From Conexibacter sp. CPCC 206217 (GTDB lineage Bacteria > Actinomycetota > Thermoleophilia > Solirubrobacterales > Solirubrobacteraceae): a stretch of DNA of 64,000 nt. Both the position numbers and the translations under genes were made by a program. The notes under the pieces are model-generated. The model saw only the letters and a list, made by a program, of their open reading frames with translations, was not told the origin of the DNA and made no database searches. How positions within the stretch are numbered: the first letter of the stretch is position 1; each line of letters begins with the position of its first letter. Positions 1 through 7,321 of this stretch are shown piece by piece. The stretch is taken from assembly GCF_030646165.1 (NCBI RefSeq), contig NZ_JAUTDO010000007.1, positions 339,567 through 403,566 of the forward strand, in the 5' to 3' direction.

Positions 1-171
1 GACGCCGTCCTGCGGGCGCTCGCGCCGGGCGCGAGCCGCCACCGCATCGTCGCGTTCCGCGCCGGCGCGGGTCTGCGGACGCTGAACGGCGTGACCGAGC
101 CCGCGCACGGCCGCTCCGACTACGGCACGTGGTCGTGGTCGTCGCGTCTTGCCGGCTGCGCGCCGCGCTGA
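1..171 (+). CDS. C-terminal fragment of an unknown protein
   Basis: The window opens inside a reading frame that runs 56 codons to a TGA at 169-171. Third positions are almost all G or C, as in the real genes nearby, so it is probably the end of a true gene. The tail ends in a Trp/Ser-rich stretch (TWSWSSRL) and a late Cys. I recognise no family. It is convergent with rsgA, 29 bases away. Confidence 0.5.
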   Translation, partial: DAVLRALAPGASRHRIVAFRAGAGLRTLNGVTEPAHGRSDYGTWSWSSRLAGCAPR

Positions 172-200
172 CCCGGCGGGCGTCGTCGCTCCCGTCCGTC

Positions 201-1247
201 CTACTCGTCGCCCTTCACCCACCTGGCGTCGCGCTGGACGCCGCGCAGGGAGCGGCCGAGTCTTTCGCGGTTGCGGGCGGCGGCGCGTCTGTCGTCGACC
301 CAGGCCTGCTCTCTGGCGAGCTTGCGCCAAGCTTCCAGGCGCTCGGGCGGGACCACTTCGCGCACCGCGCAGCCCGGCTCGGTGTCGTGCTGGCAGTCGG
401 AGAAGCGGCAGGCGAGCGCCAGCTCGACGACGTCCTCGAAGGTGTCGTCGACGCCGCCGTCCCACATGCCGACCTCGCGCATGCCGGGGGTGTCGATCAG
501 CAGGCCGCCGTTGGGCAGCGACAGCAGCTCGCGCGTGACCGTCGTGTGGCGGCCGCGTCTGTCGGACTCGCGCACCTCGCCGGTCGCCTGGCGCTCCTCG
601 CCCAGCAGCGCGTTGACGAGCGTCGACTTGCCGGCGCCCGAGGGACCCAGCAGGACCGCCGTCGCGCCCGGCGGCAGCAGGCTGCGCACCGCGCCGATGC
701 CGTCGCCGGTGCGGACACTGACGGCGATCGCGTCCGGCACGCCGATCTCGCGCGCCAGCCGCAGCGCGGTCGCGTCGGCCTCGGGGTCGAGGTCGGACTT
801 CGTCAGCAGCAGCGCGACCGGCACGTCGCCGGCGCCGGCGATCGCGACGAGCCGCTCGGCGCGGCGCTCGTTGGGCTCGGGCAGCGGCTCGGCGACGAGC
901 GCCAGCTCGACGTTCGCCGCCAGCACCTGGCGCTCGGCCCGGCCCTCGCCGACCGCGCGCCGCACGACGACGCCGTGGCGCGGCAGCACAGCGGCGATCG
1001 CGTCGCCGTCGTCGAGCGCGACCCAGTCGCCGGTGACGGGCGGGCCGTCGGCCTCCTCTCTCAGCTTCGCGCGGGCGTGCACGAGCCGCGGCTCGAGCGC
1101 GTCGGGCTCGGCCACCAGCCAGACGCCGCTGTGCTGCGACAGCACGCGCGCGGGGATCAGCGCCTCTTCGTCGAGGGCGTCGCAGGCCGCGCGCAGATCT
1201 GTGCCGAGGTCGTCGCGGCGGCCGATGCCAGCGGGGAAGAGCGTCAC
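201..1247 (-). CDS. rsgA: Ribosome small-subunit-dependent GTPase RsgA
   Basis: Circularly permuted GTPase that helps late maturation of the 30S subunit and hydrolyses GTP on it. An OB-fold-like N-terminus (residues ~1-110) is followed by permuted G motifs: G4 TKSD at 149-152, then G1 GPSGAGKS at 201-208, then G3 DTPG at 252-255. The zinc knuckle is Cys280, Cys285, His287 and Cys293. I chose the GTG at 1247 (348 aa): the longer frame to 1367 would run into the divergent add gene and adds a low-complexity Arg/Ser tail. The add start lies 59 bases away, so promoters are back to back. Family identity is near certain; the start is less so. Confidence 0.93.
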   Translation of the reverse strand: MTLFPAGIGRRDDLGTDLRAACDALDEEALIPARVLSQHSGVWLVAEPDALEPRLVHARAKLREEADGPPVTGDWVALDDGDAIAAVLPRHGVVVRRAVGEGRAERQVLAANVELALVAEPLPEPNERRAERLVAIAGAGDVPVALLLTKSDLDPEADATALRLAREIGVPDAIAVSVRTGDGIGAVRSLLPPGATAVLLGPSGAGKSTLVNALLGEERQATGEVRESDRRGRHTTVTRELLSLPNGGLLIDTPGMREVGMWDGGVDDTFEDVVELALACRFSDCQHDTEPGCAVREVVPPERLEAWRKLAREQAWVDDRRAAARNRERLGRSLRGVQRDARWVKGDE

Positions 1248-1294
1248 GGTGGGGATCTTGACACGCGCCCGGCGAGCGGCCGGGCGGCCGCTGT

Positions 1295-1300
1295 CAGAAT
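1295..1300 (+). promoter_or_regulatory. -10-like box for add, leaderless-type
   Basis: CAGAAT lies 6 nt before the ATG with no Shine-Dalgarno sequence between. The spacing would put transcription start at or near the start codon. Inferred from sequence only. Confidence 0.4.
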
Positions 1301-1306
1301 CCGCGC

Positions 1307-2296
1307 ATGAGCGCCGACGACTACCCGAAGATCGAGCTGCACGTCCACCTCGAGGGTGCGGTCTCACCCGAGCTGCTGTTCGCGGCTGCGGCGCGCAACG
1401 GCTTCGCGCTGCCGGTCCAGACGCCGCAGGAGCTGCTCGAGTTCATGCGCTTTCGCGACTTCGACCACTTCATCCGCTCGTGGTTCGCGACGACGCCGGC
1501 GCTGCAGACCGAGCGCGACTACCGCGAGCTGGTCGTCGACTACGCCCGCCGCGCGCAGTCGCACGGCGCGGTCTACCTGGAGGGGATCTTCTCGCCGACC
1601 GACAAGGTCTCCTCCGGGATCGCGATGGAGACCGTCTTCGCAGGCTTCACCGACGGCGTCCAGCAGGCGCGCGAGGAGCTCGGGATCGAGGTCCGCCTGA
1701 CGCCCGACATCACCCGCAGCGTCGACCTCGACGTGGCGAAGGCGACCGCCGAGCTGGCCGTCCGCTACAAGGACCGCGGCGTCGTCGGGCTCGGGCTCGG
1801 CGGCCCGGAGGCGCAGTGGCCGCCCGAGCCGTACGGGCCCGCCTTCGAGATCGCGCGCGCCGGCGGGATCGGCTCCGTCCCGCACGCCGGCGAGGTCGCC
1901 GGCTCGGAGTCGGTCCGCGGCGCGCTCGACGCGCTGCACGCCGATCGCATCCGCCACGGCGTGCGCGCGGTCGAGGACCCCGGCCTGCTGCGCGAGCTGG
2001 CCGACCGCCGGCTGGTGCTCGACGTCTGCGTGTTGTCGAACGTCTGCCTCGGCGTCGTGCCCGACGTCGCGCATCATCAGCTGCCGCAGCTGATCGCCGC
2101 CGGCGTGCCGTTCACGGTCAACACCGACGACCCGACCTTCTTCGCCTGCGAGCTGGGCGACGAGCACGCGGCGGCCCGCTCGCTCGGCGCCGATCCGCGG
2201 GCGCTGTTCGACGCCGGCGTCGCCGGCGCGCTCTGCGAGCCGGAGCTGAAGCAGCGGCTGCGGGCGCTCGGCGACGCGTACGCGTGGGGAGGGTGA
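1307..2296 (+). CDS. add: Adenosine deaminase
   Basis: Zinc hydrolase converting adenosine (and deoxyadenosine) to inosine in purine salvage; cytoplasmic. At 329 aa it has the usual family length. Metal-binding HVH sits at residues 12-14 (ELHVHLEGA), followed by the HAGE motif (PHAGEVAG), RIRHG, and the late VNTDDP motif holding the metal and catalytic Asp residues. Related enzymes of this fold (adenine or aminofutalosine deaminases) share these motifs. Because a complete classical men pathway lies nearby, a futalosine role is unlikely here. A GC-only hairpin follows the stop directly. Confidence 0.88.
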   Translation: MSADDYPKIELHVHLEGAVSPELLFAAAARNGFALPVQTPQELLEFMRFRDFDHFIRSWFATTPALQTERDYRELVVDYARRAQSHGAVYLEGIFSPTDKVSSGIAMETVFAGFTDGVQQAREELGIEVRLTPDITRSVDLDVAKATAELAVRYKDRGVVGLGLGGPEAQWPPEPYGPAFEIARAGGIGSVPHAGEVAGSESVRGALDALHADRIRHGVRAVEDPGLLRELADRRLVLDVCVLSNVCLGVVPDVAHHQLPQLIAAGVPFTVNTDDPTFFACELGDEHAAARSLGADPRALFDAGVAGALCEPELKQRLRALGDAYAWGG

Positions 2297-2310
2297 GCGG
2301 CGCGCGCCGC
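2297..2310. terminator. GC hairpin after add
   Basis: A perfect palindrome (GCGGCGCGCGCCGC) abuts the add stop codon. It has no T-tract, so its terminator role is inferred. It lies between convergent genes and could serve both. Confidence 0.35.
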
Positions 2311-2389
2311 GCATGCGCGGGCGGCTGCGCCGTCGCGCGGGCCGCGTACGCGTCGGTCGGCCGAGCGCGGCCGCCGGGCGCGTCGTCCG

Positions 2390-2791
2390 CTACGCCGCGA
2401 CGGCCTCGCGGCGCGCGTGCTCTTCGTCGACGAGCTGCTTGATGACGGTGAACTCGCCGGTCGGCAGCTCGTGCACGGTCGTGAGCGCGGGCGCGTCGGT
2501 CGCGACGGCGACGGCGGGCATCGACGCGACCGGCTGCCGGTAGCGGATCACGCAGGCGAGCGCGACCGCGGCGAACGTGCCGGCGACGACGTTGCCGACG
2601 CCGAGCAGCACGGCGCCGAGGCCCGCGAGGTTGACGTAGCCCGTGATGACGTTGACGGCGATGCCGATCAGCCAGCCGGTCGGCGACTGGCCGTCCGACG
2701 AGCGCGTGCGCACCATCGTGCGGATGTGCGGCACCGTGCCGGCGAAGCCGAGCACGATCGCGAGGGTCGAGGCGATGGAGATGAGGGTCAT
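2390..2791 (-). CDS. Small PQ-loop/SemiSWEET-like membrane protein
   Basis: A 133-residue protein with about three hydrophobic helices (residues ~3-20, ~38-60, ~66-84) and a polar C-terminal tail. The first helix ends in FAGTVPHIRTMVRTRSSDGQS, which has the shape of a PQ-loop (helix, Pro, basic turn, then a Ser/Gly-containing loop) but with Pro-His in place of Pro-Gln. SemiSWEET proteins are small three-helix sugar carriers working as dimers; that function is only suggested here. I used the ATG at 2791; an upstream frame to 2869 adds an unlikely polar leader. It is convergent with add and shares its strand with the HAD phosphatase. Confidence 0.6.
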   Translation of the reverse strand: MTLISIASTLAIVLGFAGTVPHIRTMVRTRSSDGQSPTGWLIGIAVNVITGYVNLAGLGAVLLGVGNVVAGTFAAVALACVIRYRQPVASMPAVAVATDAPALTTVHELPTGEFTVIKQLVDEEHARREAVAA

Positions 2792-2890
2792 GGCGAGCGA
2801 GGAGGATCGAGGTACCGAAATCGCAGTATGCGCGCGATCGTTGCGTGCGCAAGGGGTCTGTGACCTCACTCACAGCGCCGTCGACGCGCG

Positions 2891-3553
2891 CTACCGGTTC
2901 GAGTACATCCCGTTCGGCAGCTTGAAGAACGTGCCGCAGGCGCCGAGCTCGCAGTCGGCGTACTGGTCGCCGATGTTGAGCGTGATCACCTGCCCGCCGC
3001 GCTCCAGTCGCTTGCGCACGCCGGACTTGAACGGCCGCACCGATTCGCGTCTGTCGCGGGTGGGGCGCAGGAACAGCTGGTATCTGCCGCGATAGCCGGC
3101 CGCCCGCAGTTGCTGCAGCGTCTGTCTGCGGACGTAGTCGGGGCGGTCGCTGATGAAGACGATCGTCACCCCGGTGCGCCGCACGAAGCGGTACAGCTCC
3201 AGCACCTGCGGGATCGGCGGATGCGGGTCGAGCACGACGCAGGCGTTTCTGCGCGCCCATCTGAATCTGCCGCGCTTGATGCACTCGTAGGACGTGATCG
3301 CGGTCTCGTCGACGTCGAAGACCGCGACGAGTCTGGCTGGATCTGCGGCGCGTCTGACGCGCTGGCGCAGATACGTTCTCGCCTGCTTCGTCGCCTCGGT
3401 GACTTCGCCGGCGTAGGTGCCCTCGTACTGCGCTTCGATCTGATCGATCTCCTGCGCGTTGGGCCCGATGCGGTCGGCTCCGACACCGGGCGCGACGGCC
3501 ACCCCGAGGGTCAGAAGCGCGGCGATCGCAAGCGTCCGTGCGGATGTCGACAT
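2891..3553 (-). CDS. Secreted HAD-family acid phosphatase (class B/plant type)
   Basis: A 220-residue exported phosphomonoesterase of the HAD superfamily. The signal peptide (residues 1-26) ends near VGADRIG. HAD motif I is FDVDETAIT with nucleophile Asp80 and general acid Asp82; motif II is VFISDRPD; the Lys motif lies around PFKSGVRK; motif III/IV is NIGDQYAD. This arrangement fits the HAD acid phosphatase family that includes plant vegetative storage proteins and bacterial class B enzymes. A likely role is scavenging phosphate from organic esters outside the membrane. It is divergent from cysK, with starts 26 bases apart. Confidence 0.82.
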   Translation of the reverse strand: MSTSARTLAIAALLTLGVAVAPGVGADRIGPNAQEIDQIEAQYEGTYAGEVTEATKQARTYLRQRVRRAADPARLVAVFDVDETAITSYECIKRGRFRWARRNACVVLDPHPPIPQVLELYRFVRRTGVTIVFISDRPDYVRRQTLQQLRAAGYRGRYQLFLRPTRDRRESVRPFKSGVRKRLERGGQVITLNIGDQYADCELGACGTFFKLPNGMYSNR

Positions 3554-3561
3554 GGCAGACC

Positions 3562-3569
3562 ATTATGGT
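3562..3569. promoter_or_regulatory. Overlapping -10 boxes of the HAD phosphatase and cysK
   Basis: On the minus strand CATAAT lies 8 nt before the phosphatase ATG. On the plus strand TATGGT, sharing four base pairs with it, lies 10 nt before the cysK ATG. Both genes lack a Shine-Dalgarno sequence, so both mRNAs may be leaderless or nearly so. Confidence 0.45.
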
Positions 3570-3579
3570 TCCTCGCGCA

Positions 3580-4509
3580 ATGCCGCGAATTCCGATCAAC
3601 ATTGCCGACCACGTTGGGCGCACGCCGATGGTCCAGCTGACCCGGATCGCGCCCGAGGGTTTGCACGCGGACGTCTTCGGCAAGCTGGAGGCGTTCAACC
3701 CCGGCGGCTCCGTCAAGGACCGCATCGGCGTCGCGATGATCGAGGCGGCCGAGCGCGACGGGCTGATCGAGCCGGGCCGCACGACGATCGTCGAGGCGAC
3801 CAGCGGCAACACCGGGATCGCGCTCGCGTTCGTCTGCGCCGCGAAGGGCTACGACCTCGTGCTGACGCTGCCGCAGGGGATGAGCCGCGAGCGCGAAGGG
3901 CTCCTGCGCCTGTACGGCGCGCGCTTCGAGATCACGGAGTCGCTCGGCGGCATGAACGAGGCCGTCGACGCCGCCCGCGCGATGGCCAGAAGCGACGAGG
4001 TCTTCCTGCCGGACCAGTTCAGCAACCCGGCCAACCCGGCCGCGCACTTCCGCACGACCGGTCCCGAGATCTGGGAGACGATGGACGGGCGCGTTGACGT
4101 GCTGGTCGCCGGCGTCGGCACCGGCGGCACGATCACCGGCACCGGCGAGTTCCTGCGCGAGCGCAACCCGCAGCTGCAGGTGATCGCGGTCGAACCGCGC
4201 ACCTCGGCGGTGCTGTCGGGGCGCCTGCCCGGGCCGCACAAGATCCAGGGGATCGGCGCCGGCTTCGCGCCGCCCGTGCTCAACCGCGCGCTGCTGGACG
4301 AGGTGATCGCGGTCGACGACGAGGACGCGATCCGCACCGCCCGCCTGCTCGCCAGCCGTGAGGGCGTGCTCGCCGGCATATCCTGCGGGGCGGCCGTCTG
4401 GGGCGCGCTGGAGGTCGCCAAGCGGCCCGCATCGAGAGGCAAGCGGATCGTCACGATCCTGCCGGACTCCGGCGAGCGCTACGTCTCGACGCCGTTCTTC
4501 GCACCGTAG
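3580..4509 (+). CDS. cysK: Cysteine synthase A
   Basis: PLP enzyme (O-acetylserine sulfhydrylase) joining O-acetylserine and sulfide to give cysteine. The protein is 309 aa, typical for CysK. The PLP lysine lies in NPGGSVKDR (residue ~41), the substrate loop is TSGNTG, and the phosphate-binding loop is GTGGTITG. I chose the ATG at 3580 because the conserved start (IADHVGRTPMVQL) follows it at once; ATG 3565 is possible. cysE follows 39 bases downstream on the same strand, so the two steps from serine to cysteine are adjacent. Confidence 0.94.
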   Translation: MPRIPINIADHVGRTPMVQLTRIAPEGLHADVFGKLEAFNPGGSVKDRIGVAMIEAAERDGLIEPGRTTIVEATSGNTGIALAFVCAAKGYDLVLTLPQGMSREREGLLRLYGARFEITESLGGMNEAVDAARAMARSDEVFLPDQFSNPANPAAHFRTTGPEIWETMDGRVDVLVAGVGTGGTITGTGEFLRERNPQLQVIAVEPRTSAVLSGRLPGPHKIQGIGAGFAPPVLNRALLDEVIAVDDEDAIRTARLLASREGVLAGISCGAAVWGALEVAKRPASRGKRIVTILPDSGERYVSTPFFAP

Positions 4510-4535
4510 ACCGCGGCGGCCTGCGCGCGCTCGAC

Positions 4536-4541
4536 TACGCT
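4536..4541 (+). promoter_or_regulatory. -10 box for cysE, leaderless-type
   Basis: TACGCT sits 7 nt before the cysE ATG with no ribosome-binding site. This suggests cysE has its own start beyond any read-through from cysK. Confidence 0.4.
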
Positions 4542-4548
4542 GTTGGTC

Positions 4549-5310
4549 ATGGCCGGATTCCGCACGCTCGCACGCGTCGCAGGCGAGATTCGCAGGGACG
4601 TGCGCGCCGCACAGGAGCGCGACCCCGCCGCGCGCGGTGTCGGGCCCGCCGAGGTGCTCGCGATCTGGCCCGGCGTCCACGCCGTGCTCGCCCATCGCGT
4701 CGCGCACGCGCTGTTCGAGGCGGGCGTGCCGATCGTGCCGCGCGTCATAGCCGGCTTCTCGCGCGCGCTGACGGGGATCGAGATCCATCCGGCGGCGAAG
4801 ATCGGCTCCGGCTTCTTCATCGACCACGGGATGGGCGTCGTCGTCGGCGAGACCGCGGTGATCGGCGACGACGTGACGCTCTATCAGGGCGTCACGCTCG
4901 GCGGCACCGGCTTCGCGACCGGCAAGCGCCACCCGACCGTCGAGGACAACGTCACGATCGGCTCGGGCGCGAAGCTGCTCGGCCCGATCACGATCGGCCA
5001 CGGCTCGAAGATCGGCGCCAACACGGTCGTGATCCACGACGTGCCGCCGAACTCGACCGTCGTCGGCAACCCCGGCCACCCGGTGCGGATCGACGGCAAG
5101 CGGCCCGAGGGCCCCGACGCCGACTGGGTCCACCTGCCGGATCCGGTCGCGGACGCGATCAAGGGGCTCGCGAGCCGCATCGGCGCGCTGGAGCGGGCCG
5201 TCAGCGAGCAGGCCGGCGACAACGGCGCCGACGCGCGCGGCAAGCGTGAGCCGGAGCCGGAGCTGCCGCAGGTGCGGCCCGCGCGCGGGCCGAATCCGGC
5301 CGGCGGCTGA
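4549..5310 (+). CDS. cysE: Serine O-acetyltransferase
   Basis: Acetylates L-serine with acetyl-CoA to feed CysK. An N-terminal helical domain (residues ~1-75) precedes a left-handed beta-helix of hexapeptide repeats (~80-175). Family signatures are EIHPAAKIGSGFFIDHG, VVVGETAVIGDDVTLYQGVTLGGTG, and GSGAKLLGPITIG. The length of 253 aa is normal, but the last ~55 residues form a charged, Pro-rich tail beyond the hexapeptide core. In other bacteria the CysE C-terminus binds the CysK active site; this one does not end in the usual Ile, so a cysteine-synthase complex is uncertain. The ATG at 4549 is preferred over a TTG two codons upstream. Confidence 0.93.
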   Translation: MAGFRTLARVAGEIRRDVRAAQERDPAARGVGPAEVLAIWPGVHAVLAHRVAHALFEAGVPIVPRVIAGFSRALTGIEIHPAAKIGSGFFIDHGMGVVVGETAVIGDDVTLYQGVTLGGTGFATGKRHPTVEDNVTIGSGAKLLGPITIGHGSKIGANTVVIHDVPPNSTVVGNPGHPVRIDGKRPEGPDADWVHLPDPVADAIKGLASRIGALERAVSEQAGDNGADARGKREPEPELPQVRPARGPNPAGG

Positions 5311-5355
5311 GCGGCGCGAGAGCGGGCCGGATCCGGCCGGCGGCCGGCGCGAGAG
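5286..5355. repeat. Imperfect direct repeat with palindromic core at the cysE end
   Basis: A 21-bp unit at 5286-5306 recurs at 5323-5343 with one mismatch, and both copies are followed by GGCGCGAGAG. The second copy contains the palindrome GGCCGGATCCGGCC (5325-5338). The first copy lies inside the last cysE codons. The region separates convergent genes and may act as a two-way terminator. Confidence 0.4.
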
Positions 5356-5363
5356 TCGTCCGG

Positions 5364-6167
5364 CTAGGAGGCGTTCGCCGCGCCGTCGGACGCGGGCGTG
5401 GCGGTCGCGGCCGCGTCGCCGGCCGTCACGCGTGCCAGGGCGGCCGGTGCGCTGCTGCGCAGCTGCGGCACGCGCCACATCGCTTCCAGCGCGATCGAGG
5501 CCGACATCTTGCTCGTGCCGATCGTGCGGTCTCTGAAGACTATGGGGACCTCGGTGACGCGGAAGCCCGCGAGCACGGCGCGGTAGGTGATCTCGATCTG
5601 GAAGACGTAGCCCTGCGAGCGCACGCTGTCCAGCTCGATCGCCTCCAGCACCTCGCGCCGCATGCACTTGAAGCCGCCGGTGAGATCGCGCTGCGGGAGT
5701 CGCAGCACCGTCCTCGCGTAGGTCGAGCCGCCGCGGCTGATCAGGCGCCGCAGCGGACCCCAGTCGCTGACGCCGCCGCCCGGCACGTAGCGCGAGCCGA
5801 GCACGACGTCGGCGTCTCTGGCGGCGCTCAGCAGCGCCGGCAGGTACTGCGGGTCGTGCGACAGGTCGGCGTCCATCTCGCAGACGAACTGCGCGCCGGC
5901 CGCGAGCGCGTGGGCGAAGCCGGCCAGGTACGCGCGCCCGAGCCCGTTCTTCTCCTTGCGGTGCAGCACCTCGACGATCCCGCCCAGCTCCTCGCCGAGC
6001 CGCTCGGCGATCGCTCCGGTGCCGTCCGGCGAACCGTCGTCGACGACGAGGATGCGGTGATCGCCCGGTGCGGCGAGCGCGAGCTGCTGCGCGACCAAGG
6101 GCAGCAGCAGCTGGATCGAACCGGCTTCGTTGTAGGTGGGCACGATGACCCAGACAGCTGGTGCCAT
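5364..6167 (-). CDS. Polyprenol-phosphate-mannose-synthase-like GT2 glycosyltransferase
   Basis: A 267-residue GT-A glycosyltransferase. The N-terminus VWVIVPTYNEAGSI, the metal/nucleotide site VVDDGSPDGTG, the EMDADLSHDP (DXD-type) motif, and the LTGGFKCMRREVLEAI region closely follow dolichol/polyprenol-phosphate mannose synthases (DPM1, mycobacterial Ppm1). The expected product is polyprenyl-phosphate-mannose from GDP-mannose at the inner membrane face, used for protein or lipid mannosylation. No membrane domain is fused to it. The Ala/Thr-rich C-terminal tail (~25 residues) is outside the family core. Start at ATG 6167 is supported by a -10-like box 10 nt upstream. Confidence 0.82.
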   Translation of the reverse strand: MAPAVWVIVPTYNEAGSIQLLLPLVAQQLALAAPGDHRILVVDDGSPDGTGAIAERLGEELGGIVEVLHRKEKNGLGRAYLAGFAHALAAGAQFVCEMDADLSHDPQYLPALLSAARDADVVLGSRYVPGGGVSDWGPLRRLISRGGSTYARTVLRLPQRDLTGGFKCMRREVLEAIELDSVRSQGYVFQIEITYRAVLAGFRVTEVPIVFRDRTIGTSKMSASIALEAMWRVPQLRSSAPAALARVTAGDAAATATPASDGAANAS

Positions 6168-6177
6168 GCGGCGGCGA

Positions 6178-6183
6178 AGCTTA
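6178..6183 (-). promoter_or_regulatory. -10 box for the GT2 glycosyltransferase
   Basis: TAAGCT on the minus strand lies 10 nt before the ATG at 6167, without a Shine-Dalgarno sequence. Confidence 0.35.
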
Positions 6184-6276
6184 GTGGACCGGTCCCCGGA
6201 GTGTGGCTTCAGCATGGACGGATCGACGGCCCGGAGCGCGGACATCCGGCCGATTCGCGATGATCCCGTGTGTCGT

Positions 6277-7230
6277 ATGCGACTCGAGGACCTGCTCAGG
6301 CTGATCCGAGGACCGGCCCGCCCGACCCCGCGGCAGCTGCGCTACCGCCGCCGGCGCGTGACCCTGCTGGCCGGACTGGCGGGGCTGGCGCTGATCCTCG
6401 GCATGGTCGCGGGCGCCGGTGCCGGCAGCGACTCCGGCGGCGTCGCGACCGCGGCGACGAAGATCGGCTGGTACGGCCATCTGAGAATGCTCGCGGGCGC
6501 GGGCAGGGGCTCGCTGTCGCTGGAGCAGCGCGCGGCCGAGAACGCCGCGATCGACAGAGCGCTCGACAGAACGCCGTTCATCCGCATGGGCGGCAAGCAG
6601 ACGAGACAGATAGCGCTGACGTTCGACGACGGCCCGGGGCAGGACACCGAGGCGCTGCTCGACCTGCTGGAGAGACTGCGCGTGCCGGCGACCTTCTTCA
6701 TGCTCGGCAGGAACGTGCCCGAGTACCCCAATGCGGTGAAGCGGCTGATCGACGCCGGCGTGCCGATCGACGACCACTCGATGGACCATCCCGCGTTCGC
6801 GTCGCTGTCGGAGGCCGACCAGCGCGCGCAGGCGGCCGGCGCCGCGCAGGTGATAGAGGACGCCGGCGCGCCCTATCCGCGCCTCTTCCGCCCGCCCTAC
6901 GGCTCCTACAACCAGACGACCCACGCGGTCCTCGGCAGCCTCAGAATGCTGTCGGTGCTGTGGTCGGTCGACAGCGAGGACTACACGAAGCCGGGGGTCG
7001 ACCGGATCGTTCAGAACGTCGTCTCGGCGATACATCCGGGCGCGATCGTGCTGATGCACGACGGTGGCGGCGACCGCACGCAGACGATCGCGGCGGTTCA
7101 GCAGATCGTGCCGCAGCTGCGTAGAGCGGGCTACAGATTCGTGACGGTGCCGCGGCTGCTGCTCGACAACCCGCCGTCGGCCGACGACCAGGGCCTGCCG
7201 CCCGGCTTCAACCCCAGCGGCGCGGGCTGA
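6277..7230 (+). CDS. Membrane-anchored NodB-type polysaccharide deacetylase
   Basis: A 317-residue carbohydrate esterase (CE4) that removes N- or O-acetyl groups from a cell-wall or capsular polymer. One transmembrane anchor lies at residues ~29-48 after an Arg-rich cytoplasmic head, so the catalytic domain faces outward. CE4 motifs are in order: TFDDGPG (115-121, catalytic Asp and metal Asp), HSMDHP (metal His pair), RPPYG, WSVDSEDY, and IVLMHDGG. All catalytic residues appear present. Substrate (peptidoglycan, chitin-like or other) cannot be read from sequence. ATG 6277 was chosen; GTG 6268 is an alternative. Confidence 0.85.
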   Translation: MRLEDLLRLIRGPARPTPRQLRYRRRRVTLLAGLAGLALILGMVAGAGAGSDSGGVATAATKIGWYGHLRMLAGAGRGSLSLEQRAAENAAIDRALDRTPFIRMGGKQTRQIALTFDDGPGQDTEALLDLLERLRVPATFFMLGRNVPEYPNAVKRLIDAGVPIDDHSMDHPAFASLSEADQRAQAAGAAQVIEDAGAPYPRLFRPPYGSYNQTTHAVLGSLRMLSVLWSVDSEDYTKPGVDRIVQNVVSAIHPGAIVLMHDGGGDRTQTIAAVQQIVPQLRRAGYRFVTVPRLLLDNPPSADDQGLPPGFNPSGAG

Positions 7231-7308
7231 GCCGACGCGGCCGCGCGGCCGTCGCGCCGCGTCGCCGCGCGCTGCCGCACCCGCGGGCGCACCGTCGCGC
7301 CCGCTCGC

Positions 7309-7314
7309 TATCGT
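7309..7314 (+). promoter_or_regulatory. -10 box for pcrA, leaderless-type
   Basis: TATCGT ends 7 nt before the ATG at 7322 and no ribosome-binding site is present. Confidence 0.45.
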
Positions 7315-7321
7315 CGAACAG

